Assembly: GCA_049890215.1 (NCBI GenBank)
Contig: JBMHBX010000038.1
Location: forward strand, 72,498-136,497
Reading direction: 5' to 3'
Origin: UBA685 sp049890215
GTDB taxonomy: Bacteria > Pseudomonadota > Alphaproteobacteria > Puniceispirillales > Puniceispirillaceae
DNA length: 64,000 nucleotides
The notes beneath the pieces were generated by a model, which saw only the letters and a list, made by a program, of their open reading frames with translations, was not told where the DNA came from and searched no databases. This document shows positions 18,069 to 26,559 of this stretch, one piece after another. The stretch's first letter is position 1. Every line of letters starts with the position of its first letter. The position numbers and the translations under genes are program-made.

Positions 18069-18122
18069 ATTTTTATCAAAAAATGCAACTTTTGTAATTT
18101 TTATGAGAATTTTTATCAAAAA
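18069..18122. promoter_or_regulatory. Direct repeat (operator candidate) between iclR-type gene and terC
   Basis: ATTTTTATCAAAAA occurs twice (18069-18082 and 18109-18122), 40 bases apart start to start, in the divergent gap. The first copy is also the right arm of GATAA-TATTT-TTATC (18063-18077). The spacing of nearly four helical turns places both copies on about the same DNA face. Confidence 0.5.
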
Positions 18123-18225
18123 CGGGGAAAAATGGACCTTATTGTTGGCCAGATGACGAATGGCGCGAGTGTGATTCATCATTTTCGGACAGAAAATTGG
18201 ACAAAGAGGTAAGAAACAAGTCATT

Positions 18226-18816
18226 ATGGATGTCGCGATCATTATCGATGTGATTCAAATCATCTTCGCAGATATTGTCTTATCGGGAGACAATGCGCTT
18301 GTGATTGGTATGGCGGCAGCTGGTCTGCCTGCGGAATTGCGCAAAAAGGCGATTTTCCTTGGTATGGCGCTTGCCGCTGCTATGCGGATAGGCTTTGCTG
18401 TTATTGCGTCTTATTTGCTGTCTATCCCGGGCATTTTAATAATTGGCGGTCTGTTGCTGTCATGGGTGTGTTGGCGGTTTTACAAAGATATTAAAGAATT
18501 TAACAATCAGGAAGAAAAAGCAGATGAGACGGTGGAGGGGTCAAACTCCTTTGGCCGTGCGTTATTCACAATTTTGCTTGCTGATGTATCAATGTCGATT
18601 GACAATATTGTGGCGGTTGCTGCCATTGCCAGAGATAATACGCAATTGCTTGTGTTCGGTCTTGGTCTTGCGATTTTGATGATGGCCTTTTTCGCCAACC
18701 TGATTATGAGGGTCATGCTTCGTTACAGATGGTTGTCTTATTTGGGGCTTGCTCTGTTAATTTATTTATCTGTGATGATGTTATATGACGGATTTAAGGA
18801 TTTAGGTTTGCTGTAA
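18226..18816 (+). CDS. TerC-family integral membrane protein (probable manganese exporter)
   Basis: A 196-residue inner-membrane protein with about seven hydrophobic segments. It has both TerC signatures: DIVLSGDNALVIGMAAAGLP (residues about 16-35) and its internal repeat ADVSMSIDNIVAVAAIA (about 118-134); their Asp residues would form the ion path. Family members of this size (YjbE/YkoY type) export manganese. The upstream region shows an IclR-side repeat rather than a recognisable yybP-ykoY manganese riboswitch. The gene is on the same strand as the HpsN-like gene, with a 191-base gap holding a candidate structured element, so co-regulation is uncertain. Confidence 0.88.
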   Translation: MDVAIIIDVIQIIFADIVLSGDNALVIGMAAAGLPAELRKKAIFLGMALAAAMRIGFAVIASYLLSIPGILIIGGLLLSWVCWRFYKDIKEFNNQEEKADETVEGSNSFGRALFTILLADVSMSIDNIVAVAAIARDNTQLLVFGLGLAILMMAFFANLIMRVMLRYRWLSYLGLALLIYLSVMMLYDGFKDLGLL

Positions 18817-18830
18817 TGGCGGCAAGCCTC

Positions 18831-18875
18831 AACAGGTGGCATGATGCTGCCGACATAAACGGAAAGGTGCCTGTT
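18831..18875 (+). other. Candidate structured RNA element upstream of the HpsN-like gene
   Basis: AACAGG (18831-18836) pairs with CCTGTT (18870-18875). Inside, GGCA-tgatgc-TGCC (18838-18851) makes a second hairpin, followed by an unpaired purine-rich ACATAAACGGAAAGG stretch. It starts 14 bases after the terC stop and has no U tract, so it is not a normal terminator. It could be a leader aptamer or an mRNA 3' end structure. I do not recognise a known family. Confidence 0.35.
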
Positions 18876-19007
18876 ATGCGAGCGAAAGGACATTTATTTT
18901 GGTATGATCCCCTTTATGATCATCCGTCTAATCGGCCTTATCCCCATCACCTCTTTCCCATCAATAGCCTTGCGGCTGCCAACTTATATTTATAGGTTTT
19001 ACATATC

Positions 19008-20300
19008 ATGACGGTTACATATCTTAAAAAAGCAACGAAAACGCCTCAAACCGGCACAGATGAAACACAAGCCATCGTGCGTGAGATGCTGGCCAACATA
19101 GAACAAGGCGGTGAAGCCGCCGCCCTTGACTATGGGGTCAAGCTTGACGGTTATAACGGGCCGGCACTTGTCACAGCAGAGCAAATTGCACAAGCAGGTG
19201 AAAAAGTCTCAGATCAGCTAAAGGCAGATATTGCTTTTGCCAAAGACAGGGTGGTGAAATTTGCCGAAGCCCAGCGTGATTCAATCAAAGAATTTGAGAC
19301 CGAATTGTCACCTGGCCTGTGGGCCGGACAAAAGCTTATCCCGATTGAAACAGCAGGTTGTTATGTGCCGGGCGGGCGCTATGCACATGTGGCGTCTGCG
19401 ATTATGTCGATTGCGACTGCCAAGGTGGCAGGAGTTGAGAATATTGTGGCTTGTACGGCCCCTCACGGAGATGAAGGGCCTAACCCTGCCATTTTATATG
19501 CGATGAATTTATGCGGCGCTGATCAGATTTTATCATTGGGCGGGGTGCAGGGGATTGCCTCTATGGCCTTTGGTCTGTTTACCGGCAAGCCTGCCCGTAT
19601 TCTTGTCGGGCCCGGCAATCGGTTTGTGGCCGAAGCAAAGCGTACCTTATATGGCCGCGTTGGCATTGATATGTTTGCCGGCCCTACCGAGATTGCGATT
19701 ATCGCAGATGACAGTGCTGATCCTGCCATTGTGGCAGAGGACCTTGTCTCACAGGCTGAACATGGCCCTGATTCACCGGCATGGCTATTTACCACCTCAA
19801 GACAGCTTGCTGATGCGGTGACAGATCGTATTGACAGCCATATTCAGTCATTGCCGGAGCCGGCTCGCTCTGCTGCAACAGCTGCATGGCGTGATTATGG
19901 TGAAATCATTTTATGTGACACAGATGAAGAAATGGCAGTGGTCTCAGATGAGTATGCCGCCGAGCATCTTGAAGTGCATACACAAAATGATGAATGGTTT
20001 ACAAAACGCCTGAAAAATTACGGCTCATTATTTGTCGGAGAAGAAACCACAGTCACCTATGGTGATAAATGTTCTGGTACAAATCACATTCTGCCAACCA
20101 AAGGCGCTGCTCATTACACAGGTGGTCTGTCAGTTCATAAATATATGAAAGTGGTCACAACACAGCGTATGACGAAAGAAGCAAATCGTGAGGTTGGGGC
20201 CGCTGCGGCACGAATTTCTCGTCTTGAAGGTATGGAAGGTCATGCCAGAGCCGCCGATATTCGTCTTCGGAAATATTTCCCGGGCGAAAATTTGGCATAA
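19008..20300 (+). CDS. hpsN: Sulfopropanediol 3-dehydrogenase-like protein (HpsN, histidinol dehydrogenase family)
   Basis: A 430-residue HisD-superfamily enzyme. The zinc and catalytic positions are kept: SQAEHGPDSP (Gln/His ligands), AEHLEVHTQN (Glu/His pair), GDKCSGTNHILPTKGAAHY (Asp ligand) and GHARAADIRLRKYF (C-terminal His ligand). The segments LSPGLWAGQKLIPIETAGCY and GGLSVHKYMKVVTTQRM are typical of HpsN, which oxidises (R)-2,3-dihydroxypropane-1-sulfonate to sulfolactate with NAD, rather than of biosynthetic HisD. No his genes are nearby, and a zinc alcohol dehydrogenase follows after 31 bases. DHPS is an abundant phytoplankton sulfonate. The function is assigned by family resemblance and still needs assay. 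Confidence 0.78.
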   Translation: MTVTYLKKATKTPQTGTDETQAIVREMLANIEQGGEAAALDYGVKLDGYNGPALVTAEQIAQAGEKVSDQLKADIAFAKDRVVKFAEAQRDSIKEFETELSPGLWAGQKLIPIETAGCYVPGGRYAHVASAIMSIATAKVAGVENIVACTAPHGDEGPNPAILYAMNLCGADQILSLGGVQGIASMAFGLFTGKPARILVGPGNRFVAEAKRTLYGRVGIDMFAGPTEIAIIADDSADPAIVAEDLVSQAEHGPDSPAWLFTTSRQLADAVTDRIDSHIQSLPEPARSAATAAWRDYGEIILCDTDEEMAVVSDEYAAEHLEVHTQNDEWFTKRLKNYGSLFVGEETTVTYGDKCSGTNHILPTKGAAHYTGGLSVHKYMKVVTTQRMTKEANREVGAAAARISRLEGMEGHARAADIRLRKYFPGENLA

Positions 20301-20331
20301 CAAGGCACAGGTCTGAGGCAAAAAGGATAAA

Positions 20332-21321
20332 ATGATGGACGCACTTATTTATACAGATGTCATGAATTGTGAATTTGCACCACATGATCAGCCTGTCTCA
20401 CAGCCAGGTCATTCTGTCATTGATGTCTCTTTTTGCGGCATTTGTGGCTCTGATATGCATGCCTGGCATGGCCATGATGCCCGAAGAGTGCCACCTCTTA
20501 TTCTGGGTCATGAGATTGTCGGGCGCGCCATAGATGGCCCAATGGCAGGACAATTGGTTGCGGTAAACCCGCTTATGACATGCGGGACGTGCCAATATTG
20601 CCTCAAAGGCAGCACACATTTATGCCAGTCGCGAGAGCTTCTTGGTATGCGCCTTCCGGGCGGCTTTGCGCAATTTGTCAGTGTCAAAGATACGAATCTG
20701 ACACCCTTATCCGGTTCAATTTCATTAACCACCGCAGCATTGGCAGAGCCTCTTGCTTGTTCTGTACATGCGATGCGCCTGATGACAAATGAGTATCAGG
20801 CAAGCCGTTCTGATCGTATGGTGATTCTGGGTGGGGGCGCGATTGGGCTTCTGGCGGCGCTTCATGCCAAACATCTTGGCTATCAGGACATTCATATTGC
20901 TGAGGTCAATGATACAAGACGCAAATTGCTTAATCAAATTGTTGGTGTTGACAGTTACAACCCTCTTGAAACACAACCTGATGAACACAGCATATCAATG
21001 GTATTTGATGCCGTTGGCTCCGGCAGAACCAGAGCGGCGTCTTGTGAACTGGTCAGCCCGGGCGGCATGATTTTGCATATTGGCCTGCAAGATAGCGAGC
21101 TTGGCTTTGATTCACGATATATAACTTTGCAAGAGGTCACCTTCAAAGGCAGCTATTGCTATAATGAGGCTGATTTTGCCGAAGCAGTTAGCCTGTTAGA
21201 ATCAGGCCATATAACAGGCGATGGGTGGTGTGATGTGCGCCCTCTCAAAGTGGGACAACAAGCCTTTATGGATATTCATGAAGGCAACGCGCCGCCAAAG
21301 ATAATCTTGGAGACCTCATAA
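20332..21321 (+). CDS. Zinc-dependent medium-chain alcohol/polyol dehydrogenase
   Basis: A 329-residue medium-chain dehydrogenase. The catalytic zinc site is in VSFCGICGSDMHAWHGH and ILGHEIVG; the structural zinc site has four Cys in CGTCQYCLKGSTHLC (about residues 84-98). The NAD fold starts MVILGGGAIGLLAALHAKHLG. AAGGAT lies just upstream of the start, and the gap to the HpsN-like gene is 31 bases, so the two are almost surely co-transcribed. A role in interconverting DHPS or sulfolactate stereoisomers, or in processing a related C3 polyol, is a guess from context. Closest general family: sorbitol/idonate/threonine-type dehydrogenases. Confidence 0.8.
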   Translation: MMDALIYTDVMNCEFAPHDQPVSQPGHSVIDVSFCGICGSDMHAWHGHDARRVPPLILGHEIVGRAIDGPMAGQLVAVNPLMTCGTCQYCLKGSTHLCQSRELLGMRLPGGFAQFVSVKDTNLTPLSGSISLTTAALAEPLACSVHAMRLMTNEYQASRSDRMVILGGGAIGLLAALHAKHLGYQDIHIAEVNDTRRKLLNQIVGVDSYNPLETQPDEHSISMVFDAVGSGRTRAASCELVSPGGMILHIGLQDSELGFDSRYITLQEVTFKGSYCYNEADFAEAVSLLESGHITGDGWCDVRPLKVGQQAFMDIHEGNAPPKIILETS

Positions 21322-21356
21322 TATGTCCAAAAAGGCAAAGAGTGAATTGTGACTGC

Positions 21357-22382
21357 CTATGGTTGTGATAAGGCAAAATAATCAACGCCTTTATCGTCCG
21401 ATTTTTCCACAATCATCATTTTGTTAGTGGCAACCAGATGACCAAGATGCGCGCGCGCTTCTCCTGTCGCAAAATACAGCTCATGCGCTGCAAAGCTTTT
21501 GCCAAATAACACAGACATAGCCTGAAAAACGGTGATAGGGCCATCTTGCGCTGCCTCAATAAGGGCGCTCAGGCGGTTTTCATGATGGCTGATAAGCGAC
21601 CGCGCGCGACTCGCCCCTTTTGTAAAAGGCCAGTCATGGCCCGGAAACACTTGCCAGCTTTCATCCATGTCTGTCATTTCAGACAGGAATGATAAATAAA
21701 AACCCAAATTATCCTTTGCCGGGTAACGCAAATCAACTGAGATATTAGGTGAGATCCGTGGCAACAGAAAATCAACGGCGATATAAAGACCTCTTTTTTC
21801 ATCACTCAGCCCAATATGCGCCTGAGAATGGCCACCATCAATGCGTATCCGCCAGGTGCCTGATTTGCTCTTAATATGATGATTTTCTGAGATAATGGTA
21901 AGATCAGGCAGAGGGGCTACATGGCGGCGAAACCGCCCTTTGTCTGAACGTGCAATGGCGCAACTTTCCTCATCAAGCCCATAGCGCTGATAGGTATCTG
22001 CCACAAGCGCAGAAAAGACATCATCATCTTGTTCAATTAACCATTTTGCAACCTCAGCCTCCTCAGCGCTCATCCAAACAGGAGCGCCTGTTATCTGCTG
22101 TAATTTTCCGGCATAACCTATATGATCGACATGATGGTGGGTGACCAAAATCGCTGATATTGGTTTGCCTGATAACGGTCCTTCCAGCAAAATTTGCCAG
22201 TGCCGTGCCGTCACCTCATCATTGATACCTGTATCAATCAGCACGAGGCCGTCATATGTATCAATCATGTAAAGATTAATGTGATTAAGGCGGAAAGGCA
22301 GGGCAAATCGTGCCCAGTACAGATCATCTGCAACGGCCGTAATGGTGCCTTCAGCCGGTGTGTCGATGGCAAGCCGTTCCAT
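21357..22382 (-). CDS. Metallo-beta-lactamase-fold hydrolase with C-terminal winged-helix region
   Basis: About 341 residues. The metal motif is THHHVDHIGYAGKLQ (HxHxDH), with IDGGHSQAHIGLSDE and FPGHDWPFTKGASRA as the later ligand segments, and a C-terminal alpha-helical region like that of LACTB2-type hydrolases. I use the ATG at 22382 (MERLAIDTP), which has AAAGG eight bases upstream; the longer open frame starts on TTG. With this start it lies five bases after the methyltransferase gene on the same strand, indicating co-transcription. Substrate unknown; thioester or phosphodiester hydrolysis are both possible for this fold. Confidence 0.82.
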   Translation of the reverse strand: MERLAIDTPAEGTITAVADDLYWARFALPFRLNHINLYMIDTYDGLVLIDTGINDEVTARHWQILLEGPLSGKPISAILVTHHHVDHIGYAGKLQQITGAPVWMSAEEAEVAKWLIEQDDDVFSALVADTYQRYGLDEESCAIARSDKGRFRRHVAPLPDLTIISENHHIKSKSGTWRIRIDGGHSQAHIGLSDEKRGLYIAVDFLLPRISPNISVDLRYPAKDNLGFYLSFLSEMTDMDESWQVFPGHDWPFTKGASRARSLISHHENRLSALIEAAQDGPITVFQAMSVLFGKSFAAHELYFATGEARAHLGHLVATNKMMIVEKSDDKGVDYFALSQP

Positions 22383-22386
22383 CTGA

Positions 22387-22986
22387 CTAGCCTTTCTTAA
22401 ACGCAACAAAATCAATCAGGGCTGATTTCCCATTATGGCCCGGGCCTTCATCCAAATTGGCTTCATAGGCCACATTGACCCTGATATCCATATCGCTGAA
22501 ATGGCTTTCTAACAGGTCTGTTGTATAAAGATGGGCAGGGTTAGACGGCCCGCCTGTCCCATACTCAACCTGCCCAGGCGTATAGCCATGAAGCAACAAA
22601 CACCCGCCAGGGCGCAAGGCCTGTTGCAATCCTGTGAAAAGCTGAGGCCAGCTTTCAGGCGGTGCAAATTGAATAAAGATGGCAACAACATTGTCATAAC
22701 TGACAGAACGCCAGTCATAATGATAAATATCAGCCATCTCACATTGAACAGAGACTTGTCTTTCCTGCGCCAGCTTTTGCGCTTTTTTTATGCCGACAAC
22801 AGAGGCGTCCATGGCGGTGACTTTATACCCTTGTTCTGCCAGATAGACAGAATTGCGCCCCTCGCCATCTGCAACAGCCAGACAATGACCATTTTGGTGT
22901 AAATATGACTGATGCCGGACAAGCGCCTGTGCCGGTTGCTTGCCGAACATATAGGTATCTCCGGCATATCTTTCATCCCAAATCAT
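22387..22986 (-). CDS. Class I SAM-dependent methyltransferase
   Basis: About 199 residues. It starts MIWDERYAGDTYMFGKQPAQ, which resembles TehB/thiopurine-type small-molecule methyltransferases. Motif I is LAVADGEGRNSVYLAEQGY (about residues 34-52), the acidic loop AMDAS binds the SAM ribose, and the later CEMADIYHYDW matches motif II. The ATG at 22986 is preferred because GGGAG is five bases upstream. It is followed almost directly by the metallo-hydrolase gene. The methyl acceptor is unknown. It is divergent from betA with a gap of about 145 bases. Confidence 0.85.
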   Translation of the reverse strand: MIWDERYAGDTYMFGKQPAQALVRHQSYLHQNGHCLAVADGEGRNSVYLAEQGYKVTAMDASVVGIKKAQKLAQERQVSVQCEMADIYHYDWRSVSYDNVVAIFIQFAPPESWPQLFTGLQQALRPGGCLLLHGYTPGQVEYGTGGPSNPAHLYTTDLLESHFSDMDIRVNVAYEANLDEGPGHNGKSALIDFVAFKKG

Positions 22987-23131
22987 CATCACTCCCTACA
23001 TTAAGCAAAGGCCTTTATCGTTCTATCAGTATAGACAAGCAGCTCTGCAAAGGCCACATATGAGGGGCTTGCCCTTTGTGATATTTTTCACGATAACGAT
23101 AGAACAGCTAAACTCCGGCAAGAGGGCAAAA

Positions 23132-24793
23132 ATGACACAAGCATTGCATGATTATATTGTGATTGGCTCAGGCTCTGCGGGCGCCACAATTGCTTATCGC
23201 CTTGGTGAGGATCCTGCCCACCGTGTTCTTGTTTTGGAATTTGGCAAAACAGATATAGGGCCTTTTATCCAAATGCCGGCCGCTTTATCTTATCCTATGA
23301 ATATGAAACGCTATGATTGGGGCTATAAGGCAGAATCCGAAGAGACCCTTGATGGCAGAGCGCTTGTTTGTCCCAGAGGCAAAGTCATTGGGGGGTCATC
23401 ATCTATTAACGGGATGATCTATGTGCGTGGTAATGTTGGTGATTATGATCATTGGCAGGAAAGTGGCGCTAAGGGCTGGTCTTATGCTGATGTGCTTCCC
23501 TATTTCAGGCGCATGGAAACCTCTTATGGCGGCGAGGTGCCATGGCGTGGTCAAAACGGGCCGCTTCATATTACCAGAGGCCCCAGAGATAACCCGCTTC
23601 ACGGCGCCTTTGTAGAGGCTGCCACACAGGCAGGCTATGCCGCCACAGATGATTATAACGGTTATCGTCAAGAAGGCATGGGGCCAGCTGATATGACTGT
23701 CTATAAAGGCAGACGGTGGTCATCTGCCAATGCTTATTTGCGCCCTGCCATGGCGCGCGGCAATGTGGAATTGCGCACTGGTGTGATGGTGGACCAGCTC
23801 TTATTTGAAGGGCGCAAATGCATTGGTGTGCGTTATCAAAAAAATGGCAAAAGCTATGATATTTTTGCCAAAAAAGCGGTAATATTATCAGCAGGTGCCA
23901 TTGGCAGCCCTGCGATTTTGCAACGCTCCGGCATTGGCCCGAAGGATGTTTTGCGCAAAGCAGGCATAACAATGCGCGCAGATCGCCCCGGTGTTGGCGC
24001 CAATTTGCAGGATCACCTTGAGGTCTATTTCCAGATTGCCTGCAAACAGCCAATCACACTTTATAAGCATTTAGGCCTTTTTGCCAAAGCGTGGATAGGT
24101 TTCAAATGGCTCTTTTTCAAAAAAGGATTGGGTGCCTCTAATCAGTTTGAATCTCTTGGTTTTATCAGATCAGATAAAGGGATTTCTTATCCGGATATTC
24201 AATATCATTTTCTGCCTGTGGCCATTCGCTATGATGGCAAAGCGCCTGCGGAGGGGCATGGGTTTCAGCTTCATGTCGGCCCGATGCGGTCTAAATCGCG
24301 TGGCTATGTGCATATCACATCAGCCAATGCCCAGGATGCCCCTGAAATTCGGTTCAATTATTTATCTCACAAAGATGATATGCCTGAATTCCGTAAAGCA
24401 TTGCGCCTGACCAGAGAGATTTTATCCCAACCTGCCTTTGATCCCTATCGCGGGCATGAGATTCAGCCAGGTGATGATCAAATCACAGATGATCAGCTTG
24501 ATGCCTTTATCAGAGCGCATGCAGAATCAGCCTATCATCCATGTGGCACCTGCAAGATGGGAGATGAGTCTGATCCGATGGCAGTGGTCGCACCAGATAC
24601 ATCAGTGATTGGATTTGATCATCTTTATTGTGCAGATTCGTCTATTTTCCCACGTATCACTAATGGCAATTTGAATGCGCCATCTATTATGACAGGTGAA
24701 AAAGCCTCTGATCATATTCTGGGCAAAGATATGCTGCCAAAGGCAAATGATGTGCCTTTTGTGCATCCTGACTGGCAGAATGCGCAACGATAA
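23132..24793 (+). CDS. betA: Choline dehydrogenase (GMC oxidoreductase)
   Basis: About 553 residues from the ATG at 23132 (MTQALHDYIVIGSGSAGATI), which has AAGAGGG six bases upstream; a longer frame from 23060 is not supported. The FAD motif GSGSAGATIAYRLGEDP, the GKVIGGSSSINGMIYVRGN signature, LQDHLEVYFQIACKQPI and the catalytic region YHPCGTCKMG then NGNLNAPSIMTGEK follow the order of E. coli BetA closely, including GASNQFESLGFIRS. It oxidises choline to betaine aldehyde at the membrane. betB, betI and betC are not adjacent, though an aminoaldehyde dehydrogenase lies at 47.8-49.2 kb. The YigZ-like gene begins 15 bases downstream. Confidence 0.9.
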   Translation: MTQALHDYIVIGSGSAGATIAYRLGEDPAHRVLVLEFGKTDIGPFIQMPAALSYPMNMKRYDWGYKAESEETLDGRALVCPRGKVIGGSSSINGMIYVRGNVGDYDHWQESGAKGWSYADVLPYFRRMETSYGGEVPWRGQNGPLHITRGPRDNPLHGAFVEAATQAGYAATDDYNGYRQEGMGPADMTVYKGRRWSSANAYLRPAMARGNVELRTGVMVDQLLFEGRKCIGVRYQKNGKSYDIFAKKAVILSAGAIGSPAILQRSGIGPKDVLRKAGITMRADRPGVGANLQDHLEVYFQIACKQPITLYKHLGLFAKAWIGFKWLFFKKGLGASNQFESLGFIRSDKGISYPDIQYHFLPVAIRYDGKAPAEGHGFQLHVGPMRSKSRGYVHITSANAQDAPEIRFNYLSHKDDMPEFRKALRLTREILSQPAFDPYRGHEIQPGDDQITDDQLDAFIRAHAESAYHPCGTCKMGDESDPMAVVAPDTSVIGFDHLYCADSSIFPRITNGNLNAPSIMTGEKASDHILGKDMLPKANDVPFVHPDWQNAQR

Positions 24794-24807
24794 ATCTGTA
24801 TAACGCA

Positions 24808-25188
24808 ATGAGCAAACTTATCACCATGCTATCAGTCCTTGCAGACAGAGGCTCAAAATACGCTGTCAGTGGCGGTCATGCCGCCGGACGCGCTGATGTA
24901 GATATATTCCTAAAACAATTAAAAAAGACAAAAAAATTCGCCAAAGCCACGCATCATAGTTGGGCATTGCTGTCGTCAAATGAAGGTCCTGTGAAAAATG
25001 ATGATGGTGAATCAGGTGCCGGCATGGTGATATTGCGCATGCTTGAGCGTGCTCATCTGCAAGATCATGTCATCATCGTCACAAGATGGTATGGTGGCAC
25101 CAAATTAGGAGGTGACCGCTTTCGTCATGTCCAGGAGGCGGTTCGCATTTATCTGGCAGAACAGAGTGATGAGATAGGTAACGCTTAA
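24808..25188 (+). CDS. IMPACT/YigZ-family protein (UPF0029 domain)
   Basis: A 126-residue protein matching the N-terminal UPF0029 domain: KATHHSWALLSSNEGPVKNDDGE, then the signature VTRWYGGTKLGGDRF. The usual C-terminal domain of full-length YigZ (about 200 residues) is missing, so this is the short form. YvyE/YigZ proteins have proposed roles in translation or peptide handling, but the biochemical function is not settled. It lies 15 bases after betA and overlaps the convergent ccmE gene by four bases. Confidence 0.85.
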   Translation: MSKLITMLSVLADRGSKYAVSGGHAAGRADVDIFLKQLKKTKKFAKATHHSWALLSSNEGPVKNDDGESGAGMVILRMLERAHLQDHVIIVTRWYGGTKLGGDRFRHVQEAVRIYLAEQSDEIGNA

Positions 25189-25631
25189 GAATCGCCTTGC
25201 CAGACGCCCTGTTCTTTTAAGCTTTCCCTGACCTCTCTTGGCATATAGGTCTCATCATGTTTTGCCAGAACCGTATCAGCGATTAAGACATCAGACGTCA
25301 GCTTGCCTTCTGCGACAATGCCTTGCCCTTCGCGGAACAGATCAGGCAACGCGCCTTCATAGCGAACCGCGATTGTGCCACCTTCATCAGTGATCGTAAA
25401 AAGGGTGGTGGTCCCTGAAATAGAGACAGAGTTTTCTGCCACAAGGCCGCCAATGCGCACTCTTTTTGCTTGCTTATGCTCATCTGTTATCTGAGATGGT
25501 GTGACGAAAAAGACAATATTGTCACGCAAAGCAGTGGAGGCAAGCCATGCCGCAAGCGCTAGCACAAGGCCGGCTAAGGCTGTGATAAATAGCCGCTTTG
25601 TCTTTGGTGTCACGCCTTTATTCCTTGTCAT
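25185..25631 (-). CDS. ccmE: Cytochrome c-type biogenesis heme chaperone CcmE
   Basis: A 148-residue membrane-anchored OB-fold protein that carries heme in the periplasm for c-type cytochrome maturation. One N-terminal membrane segment (residues about 13-33) is followed by FFVTPSQI and the KRVRIGGLVAENSVS strand. The covalent heme-binding His is in VLAKHDETYMP (about residue 123). Length is standard. It is separated from any other ccm gene in this window; ccmF, ccmG and ccmH would usually lie directly downstream, but here the convergent YigZ-like gene does. Confidence 0.93.
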   Translation of the reverse strand: MTRNKGVTPKTKRLFITALAGLVLALAAWLASTALRDNIVFFVTPSQITDEHKQAKRVRIGGLVAENSVSISGTTTLFTITDEGGTIAVRYEGALPDLFREGQGIVAEGKLTSDVLIADTVLAKHDETYMPREVRESLKEQGVWQGDS

Positions 25632-25687
25632 ATGCTAAAGTGCCTGAATTGGTGGTTGTTTTATCATAACCCCGGCCTCTTTTGCCA

Positions 25688-25755
25688 GACGCAAATTTGA
25701 CGCATTAATAGTCATCTTTTTTCGAATAATGATTGACCATTTAGCAATTTGCGTC
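25688..25755. promoter_or_regulatory. Ten-base inverted repeat between ccmE and an SDR gene
   Basis: GACGCAAATT (25688-25697) and AATTTGCGTC (25746-25755) are perfect 10-base inverted arms separated by 48 bases. The motif TTTGACGC also occurs at 25696-25703 and 25779-25786. The cluster lies in the divergent promoter region, so it is a candidate multi-site operator for the SDR pair. Confidence 0.45.
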
Positions 25756-25815
25756 AGAGTTTGAGTGAGCGCAAAGCGTTTGACGCCTGACAGGAAATAT
25801 AAAAAAGAGGTCGTG

Positions 25816-26559
25816 ATGAGTAAGGCACATGAATTTGACCAGAAAGTTGTTCTTATCACCGGGGCCGCCGGTGGTATCGGACAGGCACTCGCGCGCGCAT
25901 TCGCTGCCAAAGGTGCGATTATCGCTGCCTCAGATAAAACAGAAGCAACCTTATCAGATGGCCATATCTTTGCCGGAGATTTACAGGATGCGGCCTTTGC
26001 AAGCGATTTGCCACAGATGGTCAGGGACCGTCTTGGCCGTCTTGATGTTGTGATCAATAATGCAGGCATTATCAGCAGAGGTGACGTTACACAAACAGAT
26101 GATGAGGCTTTGCGCTTATCTTTGGCGGTGAATGTCGAAGCGCCGTTTCGCCTCTGCCGGTCTGCTATTCCTTTGATGGCTGAACAAAATGGTGGGGCAA
26201 TTATCAATATCGCCTCATGTTGGGGCAGGCGCCCCGGCCCGCAACATGCCCTATACTGCATGACCAAAGCAGCGCTTGCGTCTTTGACAGAATGTATGGG
26301 CATGGATCACGCTCACCAGAATATTCGCGTCAATGGCATTTGCCCGAATGAGGTCAACACGCCTATGTTACGCTCAGGCTTTGCTGTTCGTGGCATAAAT
26401 CCTGATACCGCGATCGCTGATTTGAATAAGACAGTCCCTCTTGGCCGTATCGCAGAACCAGAGGATATCGCTGATGTGGCATTGTTTCTTGCCTCTGATA
26501 GTGCGCGTTATATTTGCGGCGAATTAATAGAAGTCAATGGCGCAAAGGCAGTATCATGA
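25816..26559 (+). CDS. Short-chain dehydrogenase/reductase (first of a coupled pair)
   Basis: A classical SDR of about 247 residues. The cofactor motif is VLITGAAGGIGQALARAF, followed by NNAGI and the catalytic YCMTKAALASLTE (Tyr/Lys). The C-terminal EPEDIADVALFLASDSARYI and a GELIEVNGAK ending are typical. I start at ATG 25816 (MSKAHEFDQKV), which has AAGAGG just upstream; the longer open frame lacks this. The next SDR gene begins inside its stop codon (ATGA), so the two are translationally coupled. The pair may catalyse opposite or sequential oxidoreductions of one substrate, which is not identifiable. Confidence 0.85.
   Translation: MSKAHEFDQKVVLITGAAGGIGQALARAFAAKGAIIAASDKTEATLSDGHIFAGDLQDAAFASDLPQMVRDRLGRLDVVINNAGIISRGDVTQTDDEALRLSLAVNVEAPFRLCRSAIPLMAEQNGGAIINIASCWGRRPGPQHALYCMTKAALASLTECMGMDHAHQNIRVNGICPNEVNTPMLRSGFAVRGINPDTAIADLNKTVPLGRIAEPEDIADVALFLASDSARYICGELIEVNGAKAVS

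Noticed and set aside
18123..18225. yybP-ykoY manganese riboswitch expected before terC
   Set aside because: The conserved loop sequences of that riboswitch could not be found in the 103 bases before terC.
19008..20300. Histidinol dehydrogenase of histidine biosynthesis
   Set aside because: No his genes are adjacent, and GGLSVHKYMKVV and LSPGLWAGQKLIP segments match HpsN-type enzymes better.
25635..26303. 222-codon minus-strand ORF opposite the first SDR of the pair
   Set aside because: It is antisense to a clear SDR with all catalytic motifs and shows no domain of its own.
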